A stretch of DNA of 64,000 nucleotides from Tomocerus qinae (Eukaryota; Arthropoda; Collembola; Entomobryomorpha; Tomoceridae). Where the stretch lies: contig CM034549.1 of the NCBI GenBank assembly GCA_020055645.1, positions 25,069,930-25,133,929 on the forward strand, in the 5' to 3' direction. Within the stretch, counting starts at the first letter, position 1. Each line of letters opens with the position of its first letter. Positions 1 to 12,700 of the stretch are shown piece by piece. A model generated the notes under the pieces. The model was not told the origin of the DNA and made no database searches. It saw nothing but the letters and a program-made list of their open reading frames with translations. A program made the position numbers and the translations under genes.

Positions 1-3000
1 TATTATAACAATTAATTTTAAGTAGTACTGATTGAATTCCGAGCCGTATCGTAGTAGGCGTATGCCTCCCCGATAAAAGTCCAGTATGATCCTCCCCAAC
101 TAAAATACAACATTTCCATTGCATTAACTTTGAACACAAATAAAAGAATTCTTAGATCTAGATAGAAAGTGAATCTACTTCATAGATTATCATTGTCCTT
201 TAAGGGAAGCTCAAATATTAAGATTCCTTTAGATAGCCACATTTCTTACCAATCATTATCAAATGGTTTTCTAAGTCTTTTCAGGCCTTTATCAAATATC
301 CAGTTGCTTACTTGAATATATTTTTGTAGATATGTTACTTCTGCATCGACGTCCAGTGTCAACTAGACATAAAATTATATATTTATAAACCTATAATTAC
401 ACTCGACTGAAATTTGATTAGATTTTCTTACATCTGAATAGAACTCTTTGACCGCTGTTCGATTGGAGAGCATTTCCGGGAAACCTATGCAGTTTTTCAG
501 ATTTTGCAATCTTCTAGCCGTAGTCATCTTTAAAAATTCGGGGAGCATCTTAGATCTTTCTAGTATTTCTTCAGTAGATGCTTTTAACGATTGTGCAATT
601 GTATGAACCTATAGAATATGAATAAAATTATCATTTTCGTACAAAATGGTAACTAAAATTTAATTGCACCTTTAAATTATTGAAACAGAGCTAGTCAATT
701 AAATGCAATATACAAAATGTACATACAAAACAAAGTGGTTGATTGCTAGAACCAATCAACTAAGAACTAAGGTATGAAATCTATACAGTATTATTAAATT
801 CAATTACATAATGGGATTAATTAATATACCTCTCTCTTTATTGAAGGGTCAAAGTTTCCCTGTATGTACTCCAATCCTATGATTGTCCCAAACTTTTCAT
901 TTACTAACCCTGAGCAGGTCGTTTCCCTGAAATTACATTTATGTTGAATGAATTTAGAAGTTATTGATAATACTCCTGCAGCGGATGATTTATTAATTAC
1001 TGTAAACCGCATACCTGATTGGAGAGCCACGAACTCCGTAAATTTTCTTATTATATTCAAAAATGTAATTTCTCATGGCGGCAGTAGTTCCAGTAGCAAA
1101 TTTAGCAACTACTCTCCAAATCAAATAGTTGGCTAAAGTTTCTTTGGAAGTTTGATTCATTAGTTTAGCCAATCCAATAAAATAGTTACTCTCTTGTACG
1201 ATAACTTGCTCATCAAATTCAATATTTACACCACTTGAGATGAACACTTGATCCAGAAACAATTTCCAGTTTATCTACAAATCAAACAAACTTAAATTAC
1301 TAAGTAAATATTCCAAACATGCAGGAAATAGTTAAGGATGCAAGAACTAATATCAAACCTTGTTGGTTGCATTCTCAGATGAATATGAATCTGTATCTTC
1401 TTGCAAAGCATATATCTTGACATAAACTTTATGTTGATTAAATCTGTTGTCTTCGTCAAAGGATATCAATGCAATACTAGACTCAAACTCGATAATCTCA
1501 TCTGCAACTTTCTTATAATATTGCAAGTCTTCTGCGGTAACAGACTGATTACCTCCTCCCTGTTTATTTGCTTTTGCTAATTCTTGTGCACAATTCACAA
1601 TAAGCGTTCGGTACGCTTCGACGTGCCGAGAATGTTTCTCCATATCAACTAAGTACTCTCGAGACAGGAATAGTGATGGCTGAGTTAACTAATGAGACAG
1701 AGTAGAACAAAGTAGTAGCATGGCATCGCTTTTCGCTCTCAATTTAGGATAATTATATGAATCACATACAAAAATTACAGACGATGATACTTGAGCTATA
1801 TTTTGTTTGATGTCCACTCCAATGATTGTCGGGTTAGACAGTTTTTGTAATTCTGCTATGGTTTTTATCCAGTCGAAATTCTCAGAATCCCAATTCCCAT
1901 GGGAGAAAATTGGCCATCCACCATGCAGTATTAAGATATCGAGTAGGGGATCTAAGCCATCTTTCTCCAATTGATCTGTATTATGGAATAAGACAAGACA
2001 TGGAAAGATTAGTTCATGAAAAAAGAAGATTAAAATATTTAATAGTAATTTTCTTAAATGTTATCTATTCCTTACCCACATTGATACAGTTAGCAAAGAA
2101 TGCTTTCGCATAGCGGAGGGCCTTGCTATCTTTCTCGATTATTGGGGATTTTAAAATAGCTAAACAAACGAAAAATATTTTTTCCATAAAATTGCAATCA
2201 AGCAGTGAAGTTTTATAAGATTAAATAATGACGACCTTTGGTAACTTTTGTCACTTTATCATTGATTGTGTTGAACTGATCACTGGAAATTGAAGAATTA
2301 GCATATGGATTTTTAGTAATCCAATTTCCACAGGAAAATGTGTAAAAATCTTCGCATGGATTCACAGAGAAGTCCATTGACTCCAGTAGAGTAAGAGCTG
2401 CAGTAAATAATTAAATATTTATTGTACGTTTAAAAAACTTTCTCTTTTTCTGTACTAACGCCATACAAAACTTTCACTAGAATTTTCACCAGTCAATATG
2501 GTAGATTTCTCTTAATCTAAATTTATAAGGAATGCATACATGATTGAAGACAAGGTGTAGTGAAACAGGTTTTGTTCTCCACAACTTTCATATCCCTGAG
2601 TAGTTGTACATTCGTAGAATCATTCATCTGTGACATGTCAATAATGGCTTTAACTTTTCTCAAGAGAACAGGCTGCTTCTTCCCCATTGCTTCGCTGTCA
2701 TATTTATAATGCTCTATGTTTAAGTAGACAATTATGCATCCAATCGTTGAGATGACAAAGAGGATCCCTGCAGCACTTCCTATGCAAATGACCATATTTC
2801 TAGCCAGCTTGTTATTAATTGGCCGACGATTAATTATTGCATGGTCAGGCTTATTGTCTAATTCCCTAGAGGAAACAAAAACATGCAATGAAACTTGCGC
2901 TTTGAGATCAACAACACTTTATATTCTTTATAGATTCTTATGATATGATAACTACAAAAATCGCTTACTCCATCTCAGCGAAATCCAACGTTTGTTCTAC

Positions 3001-3093
3001 CGTCAAATTCATAGAAATGGATTGTGTACAGCTCCAGCTGTAATCGATCATATCCTACATTGATTGATATTGAATTTGCTGGTCATCACTCAT
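1..3093 (-). CDS. Neprilysin-like M13 metallopeptidase NEP-A (3' end off window)
   Basis: Type II membrane zinc endopeptidase of the neprilysin family, which cleaves extracellular peptides; partial here. Exons, in transcription order: 3059-3093, 2540-2865, 2236-2397, 2076-2159, 1770-1975, 1359-1688, 1015-1274, 830-926, 432-608, 250-362, 29-99. All junctions are in phase, giving about 620 residues. The start ATG is at 3091-3093. A transmembrane segment lies at about residues 38-62 (VICIGSAAGILFVISTIGC), then the family Cys pair CFTTPC, then NPCEDFYTFSCGNW, the conserved start of the ectodomain. Later blocks match M13: ETLANYLIWRVV, the IGFP block, LRKPF. The zinc site HExxH, the second Glu ligand and the C-terminal CxxW-type end would lie left of position 1. 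The substrate-binding NAFY motif reads AYAYY here, so Asn is replaced. The donor at 2235 (GTCGTC) is weak. Family call is very sure; activity cannot be judged. Confidence 0.9.
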
Positions 3094-6000
3094 TTTCTGA
3101 CTCCTTTCTTCTTTATGTTAATTTCCATTTTCCATACAGGTTTTCCAAATAGATTACAGATTTTCTTTTCCTATGTAAGATAAATTTTGAAAACATTAGC
3201 GAAATAGCATTATTTTTAGCATAAAAACTAGGGAAAAAATTATCGTGATGTTGATTACCTGTAATATTTCATGGAGAGGCAACGGTTCCCATTCAAGTTG
3301 AACACAAAACTTCACGAATTCATAATAAATTTAAAAACCTGCCCATGTAACTGTATTACGCTAATCGCCGAAATTTTCCACTAGAAATCGGCAGGAAATT
3401 GTTCAGTACATAGTAGGTACCACTCATGCTTATCAGATACGTATTTTGCATGGAAATTCTCAGACTCGTTGCTGTTTAACACTAAAATGAGAGAATTTAA
3501 CACAAGATAAAGTGAAAGTGCCGGAAGAAGTAATTTTGTGAGTTAACCCACAAATTGATATTACTTGGAGTTGGAATATAGAGATATATCACACTTGTTG
3601 AACGGAATTGCACTAACTATACATTACATGGTGTATGTAATGGGTACCTATCACAATGAAATTATAGCGAATGCAGTATAAAATAGGGATGGCTATGGCT
3701 AGGTATATGTATAAGATATGATAGCTACTGGAGAAATCCAAAAGCCATGAGTTTCATTTCAATTTCAAGAACAGTCGAGGATGTCACTTTTTATTCCAAC
3801 GAATGTATAGCTTTGAAAAGTGATATAGAAACGGAGAAAGGAGTCGAAAGTAGTTCGGGGAAAGCAAGGCTTGAAATTAGATCTGCCTTCAACTATCGTG
3901 CTTATTCTTACATTAGTAGAAGGTAATAGTAACAGAAAATTTATCAACGGAATAAGTTGGCTGAGCTTGAGTTGCTGGTTTGAGCGCTGATGATGAGAAA
4001 TTGAATTTTTCTGTCGCACAAGTAGATAGTAGTTTATTTTTGGGAGGAATCTAACTCTTTTAAAATTGGATACTCGAAAACTGACAAGTTAGGATAGAAT
4101 ATATTTCAGATAGGTTGTTCCTCACATCACAACGACAACACAACTCTCGATAACACTACGCTATATCGATCTTTCCATTCTCGCCCGGCTCCGCTCACTC
4201 TACAGAATTGAATTCTGAAACTACTCCGCTATATATAACCATAGAATATATGCGTGCTGAATATTAGAGAAAGCTTTCCAACTGGATTCTCTTTCTCTGT
4301 TTTCCACTTTCGACAACCCACCCCAACCGACTCAAATTCTCGTTTCGTATACCGGGAGACTCCGCATGTACGTACAGCTCGTACACCCTCGTACAGCTAT
4401 AGCATCACTGACATGACACTATATGCACACAACTCCCACACACACCGCAGAATCCACTTAATGGGTGAATGAGAAATGCAAACTTAGGCACGTAGCATTT
4501 CTATTCGAATAATATCCATTATACTACTACATGCTAATAGTAAAAAACAAACTAGATTGCACCTGTCCTTGCTTATATAAATAGAACACATTTGTTAGTT
4601 CACCTAAATTAATCAATGTTTGTTAAAATTGTATTGTATTTAAGTACACGAAAACTTATGGAGTATGTATGCTGTATACGCCATACAATTACAAATTGAA
4701 CACTACTCAGTTATTAAGAAAATAAATAGAATTTGTGTAGAATTTTCTAATAAAAGTTATTGATAAATTGATAAACATAGTTTGAAGTTAGGTCATGGTT
4801 TTCCAAGCCACGCGATTGCAGAGCTATCAATGTTAACGGTTACAATTCCTAGAAAATAGATATAGGAACTATAATCGGAGATCTATTTTGACTGTTTGAG
4901 TCAAGTGGTTAATGATGTGGTTAGAGAGTTAGGATGTAACTCATGGAAGGGAATATTATGAACTTAGACTGCAATGAAACTGCACTGACGAAGATTTTCA
5001 GGAATCTGACCACAGATATACGAAGAAGGGGAACCAGAGACAAACATGACTGAGTAGGATCCCTAGTGAATAAAATGAATTTAAAGTTCTTTGCACAAGA
5101 TACAAAGTTATACAACTTCCATTGTTTTATTCCACACCCATTTTTGTACATATTTAAAGCATATTAATGTAGCCACAATTTCTTAGCAAGCATTATATTG
5201 AAGATTGTGAAATACGATTAGAGTATGTACATACACATTTTATTTTACTTAATTAAATACAGAATATTATTAATAATTAATTGAACTATGGCATTTGGGA
5301 TACATGACCGAGAGGGTTTGTTACTTTTTACACACAGATGTTCAATGTTATCTAATTAGCACATTGCTTGTGTATGAATGAGAAAAATTATCTTTATTGC
5401 GTCCAATATTTCCTGTATAAATAGATTGTTCTTATAACTTATTATTACTTTCTATTACGTATAATTGGATTGCTGACATAAAGAAGCTCCATATATCAAA
5501 CAGGGTTATAAGATCTATTATAATATTTATGTGCTTACACATATTTACGTATATATAGTTACATAGAATAGAATTGTCTAACCCTTATTGTGCAGGACAA
5601 AATCCATATAGGACGCATTCAATTTTCAAAGAAGAGAGTAACACAGATTGGTATACTACCTACATTTGAATAGTCGGGATCTACGTATGCATATATTATT
5701 TCCTTCTCTAACGATTAAAAATACATTTAGTTCACACACAATATCATCATATCTTATCATCATAATCTTCCTATTCAATGCACGTTCTTTACAGCTCGTG
5801 CACATAACCAGTATATTATGCAGGTACTGGTTGATGTTACATGACATTCTATTTAATAGAACACTATAGCCTTTTCCCAGACATTTTTCCATTTGCATTT
5901 CTTTATTTAATTTTCTCATTATACATGATGATTACTAAACTACTTTTCTGCTTTGAAGGGCTATATTTGATAAAATTATGTCAAGCGAGATGTAATAACT

Positions 6001-7941
6001 CAGTGGGACAATTACGATTGACAAAAATAATCCACCATCGCCACCTGCTTTTGAGAAAACCTATTAGGAAAATATGGTTAGAATGCATGTCTATCAAGGA
6101 TTTTATTACACCATATTTATTTCGAATAGAAAGGTAATTTCAAAGGTACGATTAATTTCATTTTAAAAAGTTTGTGAACCTAATGTCGCAATTTTTAATA
6201 GGTTAATAATTTGCTACCTGTAAACGTGAAATGAAACATTTTCATATAGGTAAATAGTAATTAAATAGTAAACTCCTTTGGGCACATTCGCATTTGTGGT
6301 AGATAAATGTCAAGCTAATATACGATGAAAAAAATAGTACAGTAACCTAACATGTAAAAAGTTTATGTAAAGCATTACATTAACATTTATACAGACAGGT
6401 GAAACATTTTAAATAATGCTAAAGACTACCCTTTTCTTTGCATATTCTTCTATATAGTTAATACGTTAAAACGAATTAGTTTGAACAAAGACAATTTTTA
6501 TTTGTAGTACAAGTAACAGATGTAAGCTCTTTGCTGCCCTTAATCTTCCCATGAATGATAAAATTGCCCTAGGTCGAGGAAAACCAGCATACGGTCAGCA
6601 ATCAACTAGAGAAGACGACCTTTACAACACCCATCCATATATTTATAGTAATGTAGTTGTACTTCTAGATACATTTAGATATAATACATAATACTCGGCT
6701 ACACACAATTAGAAAATATTAATTAGTACATAATGATGTACTTACACTGGTTAAAATATGGTCAGCGTAGGTTTTCAAGTAATAGAGAAGTACCCTTTAT
6801 TTACTCGTTTTTGAGATGACTTTACTACATCTCCTTTTGTCAGATTTGTGTTAAAGTTTACAGTTTTATGGTGTTTATGTAGGATATTGAGAATGGTTTG
6901 GCTTTTTATTTGCATGTTAGTATATTGAATGTAGAATATTATATTACTGTAGCATAGACTTAGAATATATAGGTTATATAACGTTATAAGTTATGATGTT
7001 AATAATAATCCAACATTTTCCCATTGACATTTTTCCAGTTTCATGCTTACGGGGCATTGTCTGGATTATTTGTTTCGTTTAGAAAAAATCGTGTTTCCAA
7101 ATGCCAAATGTAAAACTTTTACAGAGAATTCGGTATTAGAAAAACATTGCAACATTGTACATTCGCAATATTGACATTAACATTTAAATAACATGATAAC
7201 AATTTTTGAACTAACGAGGATTAAAATTTTCTCCAATCAAATTTGATGATCTTATAAATGGAAAGGGTTCGCATAATTTCTAATATGGTATAGCAATTGG
7301 AAAAAACAAAGTCCAAGAGGTAGAATTGGAAGGTAGAAAATCTCTGAGAGACAACATGAGTAATCCCTCTCCGTGATTGTTTTCTAGTAATAAGATATTA
7401 GTAAATATGACATCTAAGTAATTAGTAGTAGGCTTTCTAAACTAGGATCCGTTTTTGTTACATTTGTTATAGTGTATTTAAGTCATAACACCCACGCAGG
7501 AAATGTCCTTTCTTAAAATGAAATTGTTTCTATTTTCTGTTATAGTTTTGACATTTATTAGAAACGGAAAACCCAAGATATACGAAAGTTTTAGCAACAA
7601 ATGTGGCTGGTTTCTATTGTTCATAAAACATTTTATAAGTTAAAAATAAAATATCGATTTTGTTAGAAGTATAGAGAAAGCACTATAGCTATAATTTCTC
7701 TACCCCTGAGAACTAAACAAGACTGAGATTTTGTGCAAGCACTTGTTGTGAGTGAAGGAAAGTTTTTTGTTTGGAAAAGTAATCTGGTTGTAACTATAAG
7801 TGCATGAAATTTCTGCAAGGATTCGTGACTACGAATGCTGGCTGTTGGTAATGATTCTCAAGTGCTGTCGTATCCAAAATAGTTCTACATATCAGTTGTA
7901 ACATTCGAACTAAATATTCAGATATAGATCGCTGGGACGCT
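3094..7941. other. Intergenic, no gene seen
   Basis: AT-rich DNA upstream of NEP-A. Open frames here are short, overlap on both strands and show no domain or convincing splice pattern. It should contain the NEP-A promoter and 5' UTR immediately right of 3,093, but no clear TATA or initiator could be assigned. Confidence 0.6.
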
Positions 7942-8891
7942 CTACTGATAAGTCTTCAACACTAATAGGACATTTGTAAAGATTTCCATCTTTTGTTCAT
8001 GTGTAACACTTGAAGAACTTTGGAGGAGATACGATTTGTTGATGAACAAATCTTTCTTGTTAACATCTAAAATTAAAGAAGAAAATTAAATACTGAAAAT
8101 AGTTTCAATTCCAACATTCTCAGCAGAATGAGAACTTCTTGTTCTAAAAGTTAATTTTTACAATTCTGACCTTTATGACATTATTCACCTTCTTGTGATT
8201 TTCTCGGGGTAACTCACTCCCAGCCAACTTACCCCGAATTGATTGGATTGGTATTTTACTCATCCGAACATCATTAGCTTTCCAATTTTTCTCAACGTCT
8301 CGTCCGTATTTGGTCATGCGGCGATTCTGATTAATATTTATAGTCAGTCGTCCTATGATTTGGTCTGAACTACAGTTACTCAAGTTTACTTCTCCTTTTG
8401 GCAATTCATGTAACAACTAAAGGTATAAGGCAATAATACATGTAATTACTATTTTGTTTCCAATATTTCATAATTGTTTTTGAATAATTTTATACATAAA
8501 TATGTTTACATTATTCACCTTCTCCTTATTTACAAAATTATCCAAACGAGGTTGGCCATTGCAGAATTTTTGGGTTTCAGTTTCGTCAGTATCACTTTGA
8601 ACATATCTGTGAAGAAGCCTTCGTATTTCCTTGATATTATCTGCAAACATTAAAAAGGCTTTTCAGTATCATCCCATGTGTACTATATAGACTATTGAAT
8701 TTCAAGTACAATAAAAGATCATATTTACATTACAGATAAATAAAAGTACCTGCAATGTATCCTCGCTTCATTTTTCGTCTCTGAAATGGCTTGCTAACCG
8801 TTTCTGTAATAAAACATAAGTTTTTTAATTCTGTGCTACTGATAAATAGGTAATAGTAACCTGCTTCTGATAAGAGTTTCCCAAACTCCAT
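7942..8891 (-). CDS. Orphan five-exon gene, about 171 residues, function unknown
   Basis: No family recognised. Exons in transcription order: 8861-8891, 8750-8803, 8519-8640, 8233-8416, 7942-8066; total 516 nt, all phases agree, ending in TAG at 7942. The start ATG sits in a good context (ACAAAATGG). Donors include a strong GGTAAGT at 8232 and weaker GTTACT and GTGAAT sites; acceptors are pyrimidine-rich. The protein starts MEFGKLLSEAE, is basic early (KPFQRRKMKRGYIA), has an acidic patch (DTDETETQ) and no obvious signal peptide in this form. It lies between NEP-A and NEP-B in the same orientation but shows no M13 motif. A second exon at 9,400-9,652 ends in the same phase and could replace exon 1. 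I am fairly sure that it is spliced coding DNA, unsure of exact ends. Confidence 0.5.
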
Positions 8892-9399
8892 TTTGTAAAT
8901 ACAAGTTAAACAAAATACAAAATGAAGCTTAGGAAAGTATAGTAATATGTAGATCGCAGAAAGTGAAGGCTGGCAGTATGAAGTATAAAAAAGTAGGATA
9001 ACCTTAACCTCTATACTATGATAGATATATAGTCATTTTAATTATAGCTCTCAATGCAGCCTGAAATATATGAATCTGGTACAGATACAGTAGTTCCAAA
9101 TGTACATCAAACAAGAAATAATTTGATGCACAAGTTCGTATTTACTACAAAGAATCTCATGTTCTCTTATCATAAACTGTACTCGGTTACAATAGTTGCT
9201 GAAGTATTTGATGGATTTGTAACAAAGTTGGTTGCTGACAATTTCGTTTTACAATAAAGTTGAAACATGACCTGGATGCATGATTCTATTTTTAGCTACC
9301 ATTATGTTGAGAAGTAAAATTTTAGAGAAAAATAACATTTTATTCTGCATTGGTCCTGGAGTGAAATGAGATATATAGTAATACTTAGAAAAGTAATAC

Positions 9400-9652
9400 C
9401 TTTGAGATAATTTTTATCGTCTCCTGCGAATATGACCGACAGTCCTGCCGCAAAACGTTCTGAAGTTCCTGACTCCCCTGCCAATAATAGACCGGTTCTT
9501 TGGTCGTTCTGTATTTTCTTCATGTGTTCCTGGACGAAGTCTTGTGTGAAAGAAGGCGATAAGACGACGCCAATAGTTATTCCTAATAGCAAAAGAGAGC
9601 CGACCTCCGGTCCGCGAATTATTTCCGGCTCCGCGATGTATTTTCTCCTCAT
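9400..9652 (-). CDS. Possible alternative membrane-anchored first exon of the orphan gene
   Basis: An 84-codon open exon starting at ATG 9650-9652 and ending at a GTATTA donor (9399) in phase 1. This is the same phase that ends the 8,861-8,891 exon, so it can join the exon at 8,750-8,803 without a frame change. It encodes a short basic start (MRRKYIAEPEIIRG), a hydrophobic segment (SLLLLGITIGVVL) typical of a signal anchor, and a hydrophilic tail. It is richer in CpG and G+C than its surroundings, as promoter-near exons often are. An acceptor-like TTTGCAG lies upstream at about 9,705, so a 5' UTR exon may exist further right. Alternatively it is a separate small gene or a chance ORF. No family recognised. 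Confidence 0.35.
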
Positions 9653-9704
9653 CTTGATTCATTAAGACGTGATTCTCCCCTTCCCAGTCCTTTCCGTTCT
9701 GCAA

Positions 9705-12700
9705 ATTATAATTATGGAAAGTAATAAAATTATTCAGAAGTCAGAACTAATTTAAAACCACTCCATTACATCGTGAACAGAAAATCTGAACTATATAATA
9801 TTTGTTTAAGTAAGTGGATGCCGGTTGTGCTTTGCTCCGGCCTATTTTCCTTTACAGCATGTGAAAGTGACTGGGAGATATTTATTTCCTGTTAATCTCG
9901 TCAATTACGTTGGCTTTTCTATTTTTAGACAGAAATGTGTCGTAGTGAAAGTTTGCTTTCACCAAATTAAAGCTAAAAGGAGCTGGAACGTACTACATGG
10001 TACTACTAAAAAGCTTACAATTAGCATTACACCCGAAGCATTATCTACATTGTGTACAAACAGACAATTCGCAACAGAATCCTTTCTTGTTGAATGGAGG
10101 TATAGAGACAGGCACACACCGCACAGTGCAGTTGGAATTAGAATACGATCATCCTTACAAAGTAAACACTAGAAACAGACTGTGGGAGGACGAGAGGGAA
10201 AGTAAGTCAGTGAAAGCTATAATCACTAGAACTCCATTATCAACGTAAAGCTGTGTAATGTAAAACCAAATAATATTGTCATGATACTACCATATAGCCC
10301 ATAGACTCCGAACCATAATTTGCTAGCGTGCTTAAGCATAATATTATGCAAATGTTCACAATGGGCATTGTGTACCGTTCTATTATAAAGTTCAACTTCA
10401 ATTCATGTCTGCACCTACAGCAAAATAACTCTTACGTATCGAATGTTACTCTGCAAAGCGATATGGCATATTTGCAGATTTAACCATCCAACCATTTTAT
10501 CATTCAAAATGTTTGCGTATCCTTACTACCCCTTAAACCATTCCGTTGGTTTAGCATTTTGCATCAATAAATTGTTTCACTCAGTAAATGTCTACTACGT
10601 AAAAGAATCTCTACAAAATTTATTCATCATAAGTATTGTGAAGAGGAACAGAAAGACGTGGGCAACTAAGTACATTACAACTTTTGTTGCCAAATTGGAA
10701 CCTCGAGAAGTAACGAACGAATTAAAAAAACATTTTACTTACAGCTTGTTTTGACTTTTCATCTACATAAAATTGTTTCGACTGAAATAATTCAATTTTG
10801 TAGCATTGATTAGTTTACACAGCAATTTCCTGCCCAGAATTACATTTAAAATAACTTAAAAGCTAAAAAATCCCATTTCTTGTTTGTACTGTTAGTCGGC
10901 ATTGATTTATAACCTAACAATTCTGAATCTAAACTGTATATGAAATGTGGTTTATTTTAGTTACTAGCTTTCACTCTACCCACTCATTGACAAATAGAAC
11001 AAAAGCAATTCTTGCTTTGTTCCTTCGGCCACTTCAAATGAAATAGAGACAATTAAAATATTAGCTATACAGGAGTCTCATTGCACAACTACATGACAAA
11101 GACAAAACACTATATACCAAAAGTATTTCGAATATTTTGTTTATTACAGAGATAGTCTCGATCTCATTGGCGTATAAAACATGCGGTGTGCACAGAGAAC
11201 TGGAAAGAAATTGTAGGGGATCTAAAAAAACTATGCATACAAAATAGGCAGAGTAAAGTGCTGTCGTATGTAAACATGACAGTTGTGGGAGTACAGACAT
11301 CAAACAGTTTTTAATTATCTTCGACTACTAAGAGGAGATCACAGCTACGTGTTCTGAATTTCATTCATTTATGCATGCTCTTGCGCTCTATTAATTAGCG
11401 CTGCATATTAGCAGACCATGGACCTTAAGCAGACAAATAAACCGACTCGACGGTAGAAATGAAAATAGGACAACTCATTTGCATAAAAACTTGTAATTTG
11501 CAAGTATAAGCTATTATTATTCAAACGTACTTTTAGCTTCAATGACACATTACGAAATTCAAATTAATGTTTATCGACGGTGCTTTGACAAATTAAAAAT
11601 GCATCCTCAGGACATTGGCGTTTCAAACCCTTCGTGAACTTTTCTCTTTTCCCTAATTAATGCCATTGAGTGAAATTAACTTTTACCAGTATTAAGGGCT
11701 GGTTAGAATGGAAATGTTAATACATAAAAGTACATTTTCCAATAGTAAAAATACGCCGAATTTTTTACAGTAGTACATTTTAGTGTCATATTGTTTCGGC
11801 CCTTATCAGCATTTCTCCTTAAGTTTAATAAAAACTTATACTGGAAATGAAGTAGTAATGAACAAAACACATTACAAATTATGACTGTGACATTTCGACA
11901 ATAGCTTGTGCAAATATGTATCTACTAGCCTATAGCAGTAGTACTTTCACTAATAACTCATCTACTTCTCCAAATGCTTGTCTTTCTTACAATGGCAACT
12001 TGTAGCACTAATTGTATGTCGCCATTATAGCCGGAAATACTTGCAATACATAACAGGGGCAATTATTTCTACACGCAAAGAACTTTCTACTATACTAATG
12101 TTTATTCTATTATAAATAAATTAAGCTGCAAAAATGTAAAGTATATAGAGAATCAAAAATAGGACAAGTTTTACTAATGCTAAGTACAACCTTTTCCTTC
12201 TATGCACTAATACCATAAGAAGCTTTTCCAACGATTTGGGATTTTTGTTTCGGAGAAAACTATTGGTAAAGGTAATAGAAAGTTTTGATTTTACTCAATG
12301 AAACCTGAACCTAGGATTGTAGCATTAGTTAGTTTTATCTGTTATGAAAACCACATTATAGTGATTTAAAAGAGAATGAAATGAAATAGGTAAACTCTCA
12401 AGTATTTTATGGAAGCATTGCCAGAATTATCAAGTTAAAGGTCGCTTCGTTAGCAAACAGGACGCTGGTTATGGTTACTAGTAAGCATATGTTTCATCCA
12501 GCCATCCGTAATAGAAATAGACGATTTCAATTTAAATATTTAAATTTCTTGGACCTACTTATCTCAAATCTCAAGAGTCGTGTTAGTCAATTTGCAAACT
12601 GCGTCATACCAAGTCAAGGAGATATTTCGACTTAATCTTATTCTGCCAAAAAAAGGAAGCAAATGTTTGAGAGGTAAAACGAAGAAAGGATGCGACTAAG

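Noticed and set aside
9054-9257. Plus-strand 67-residue open frame between the two alternative first exons of the orphan gene
   Set aside because: Composition is acceptable, but there is no domain, splice signal or context to support it.
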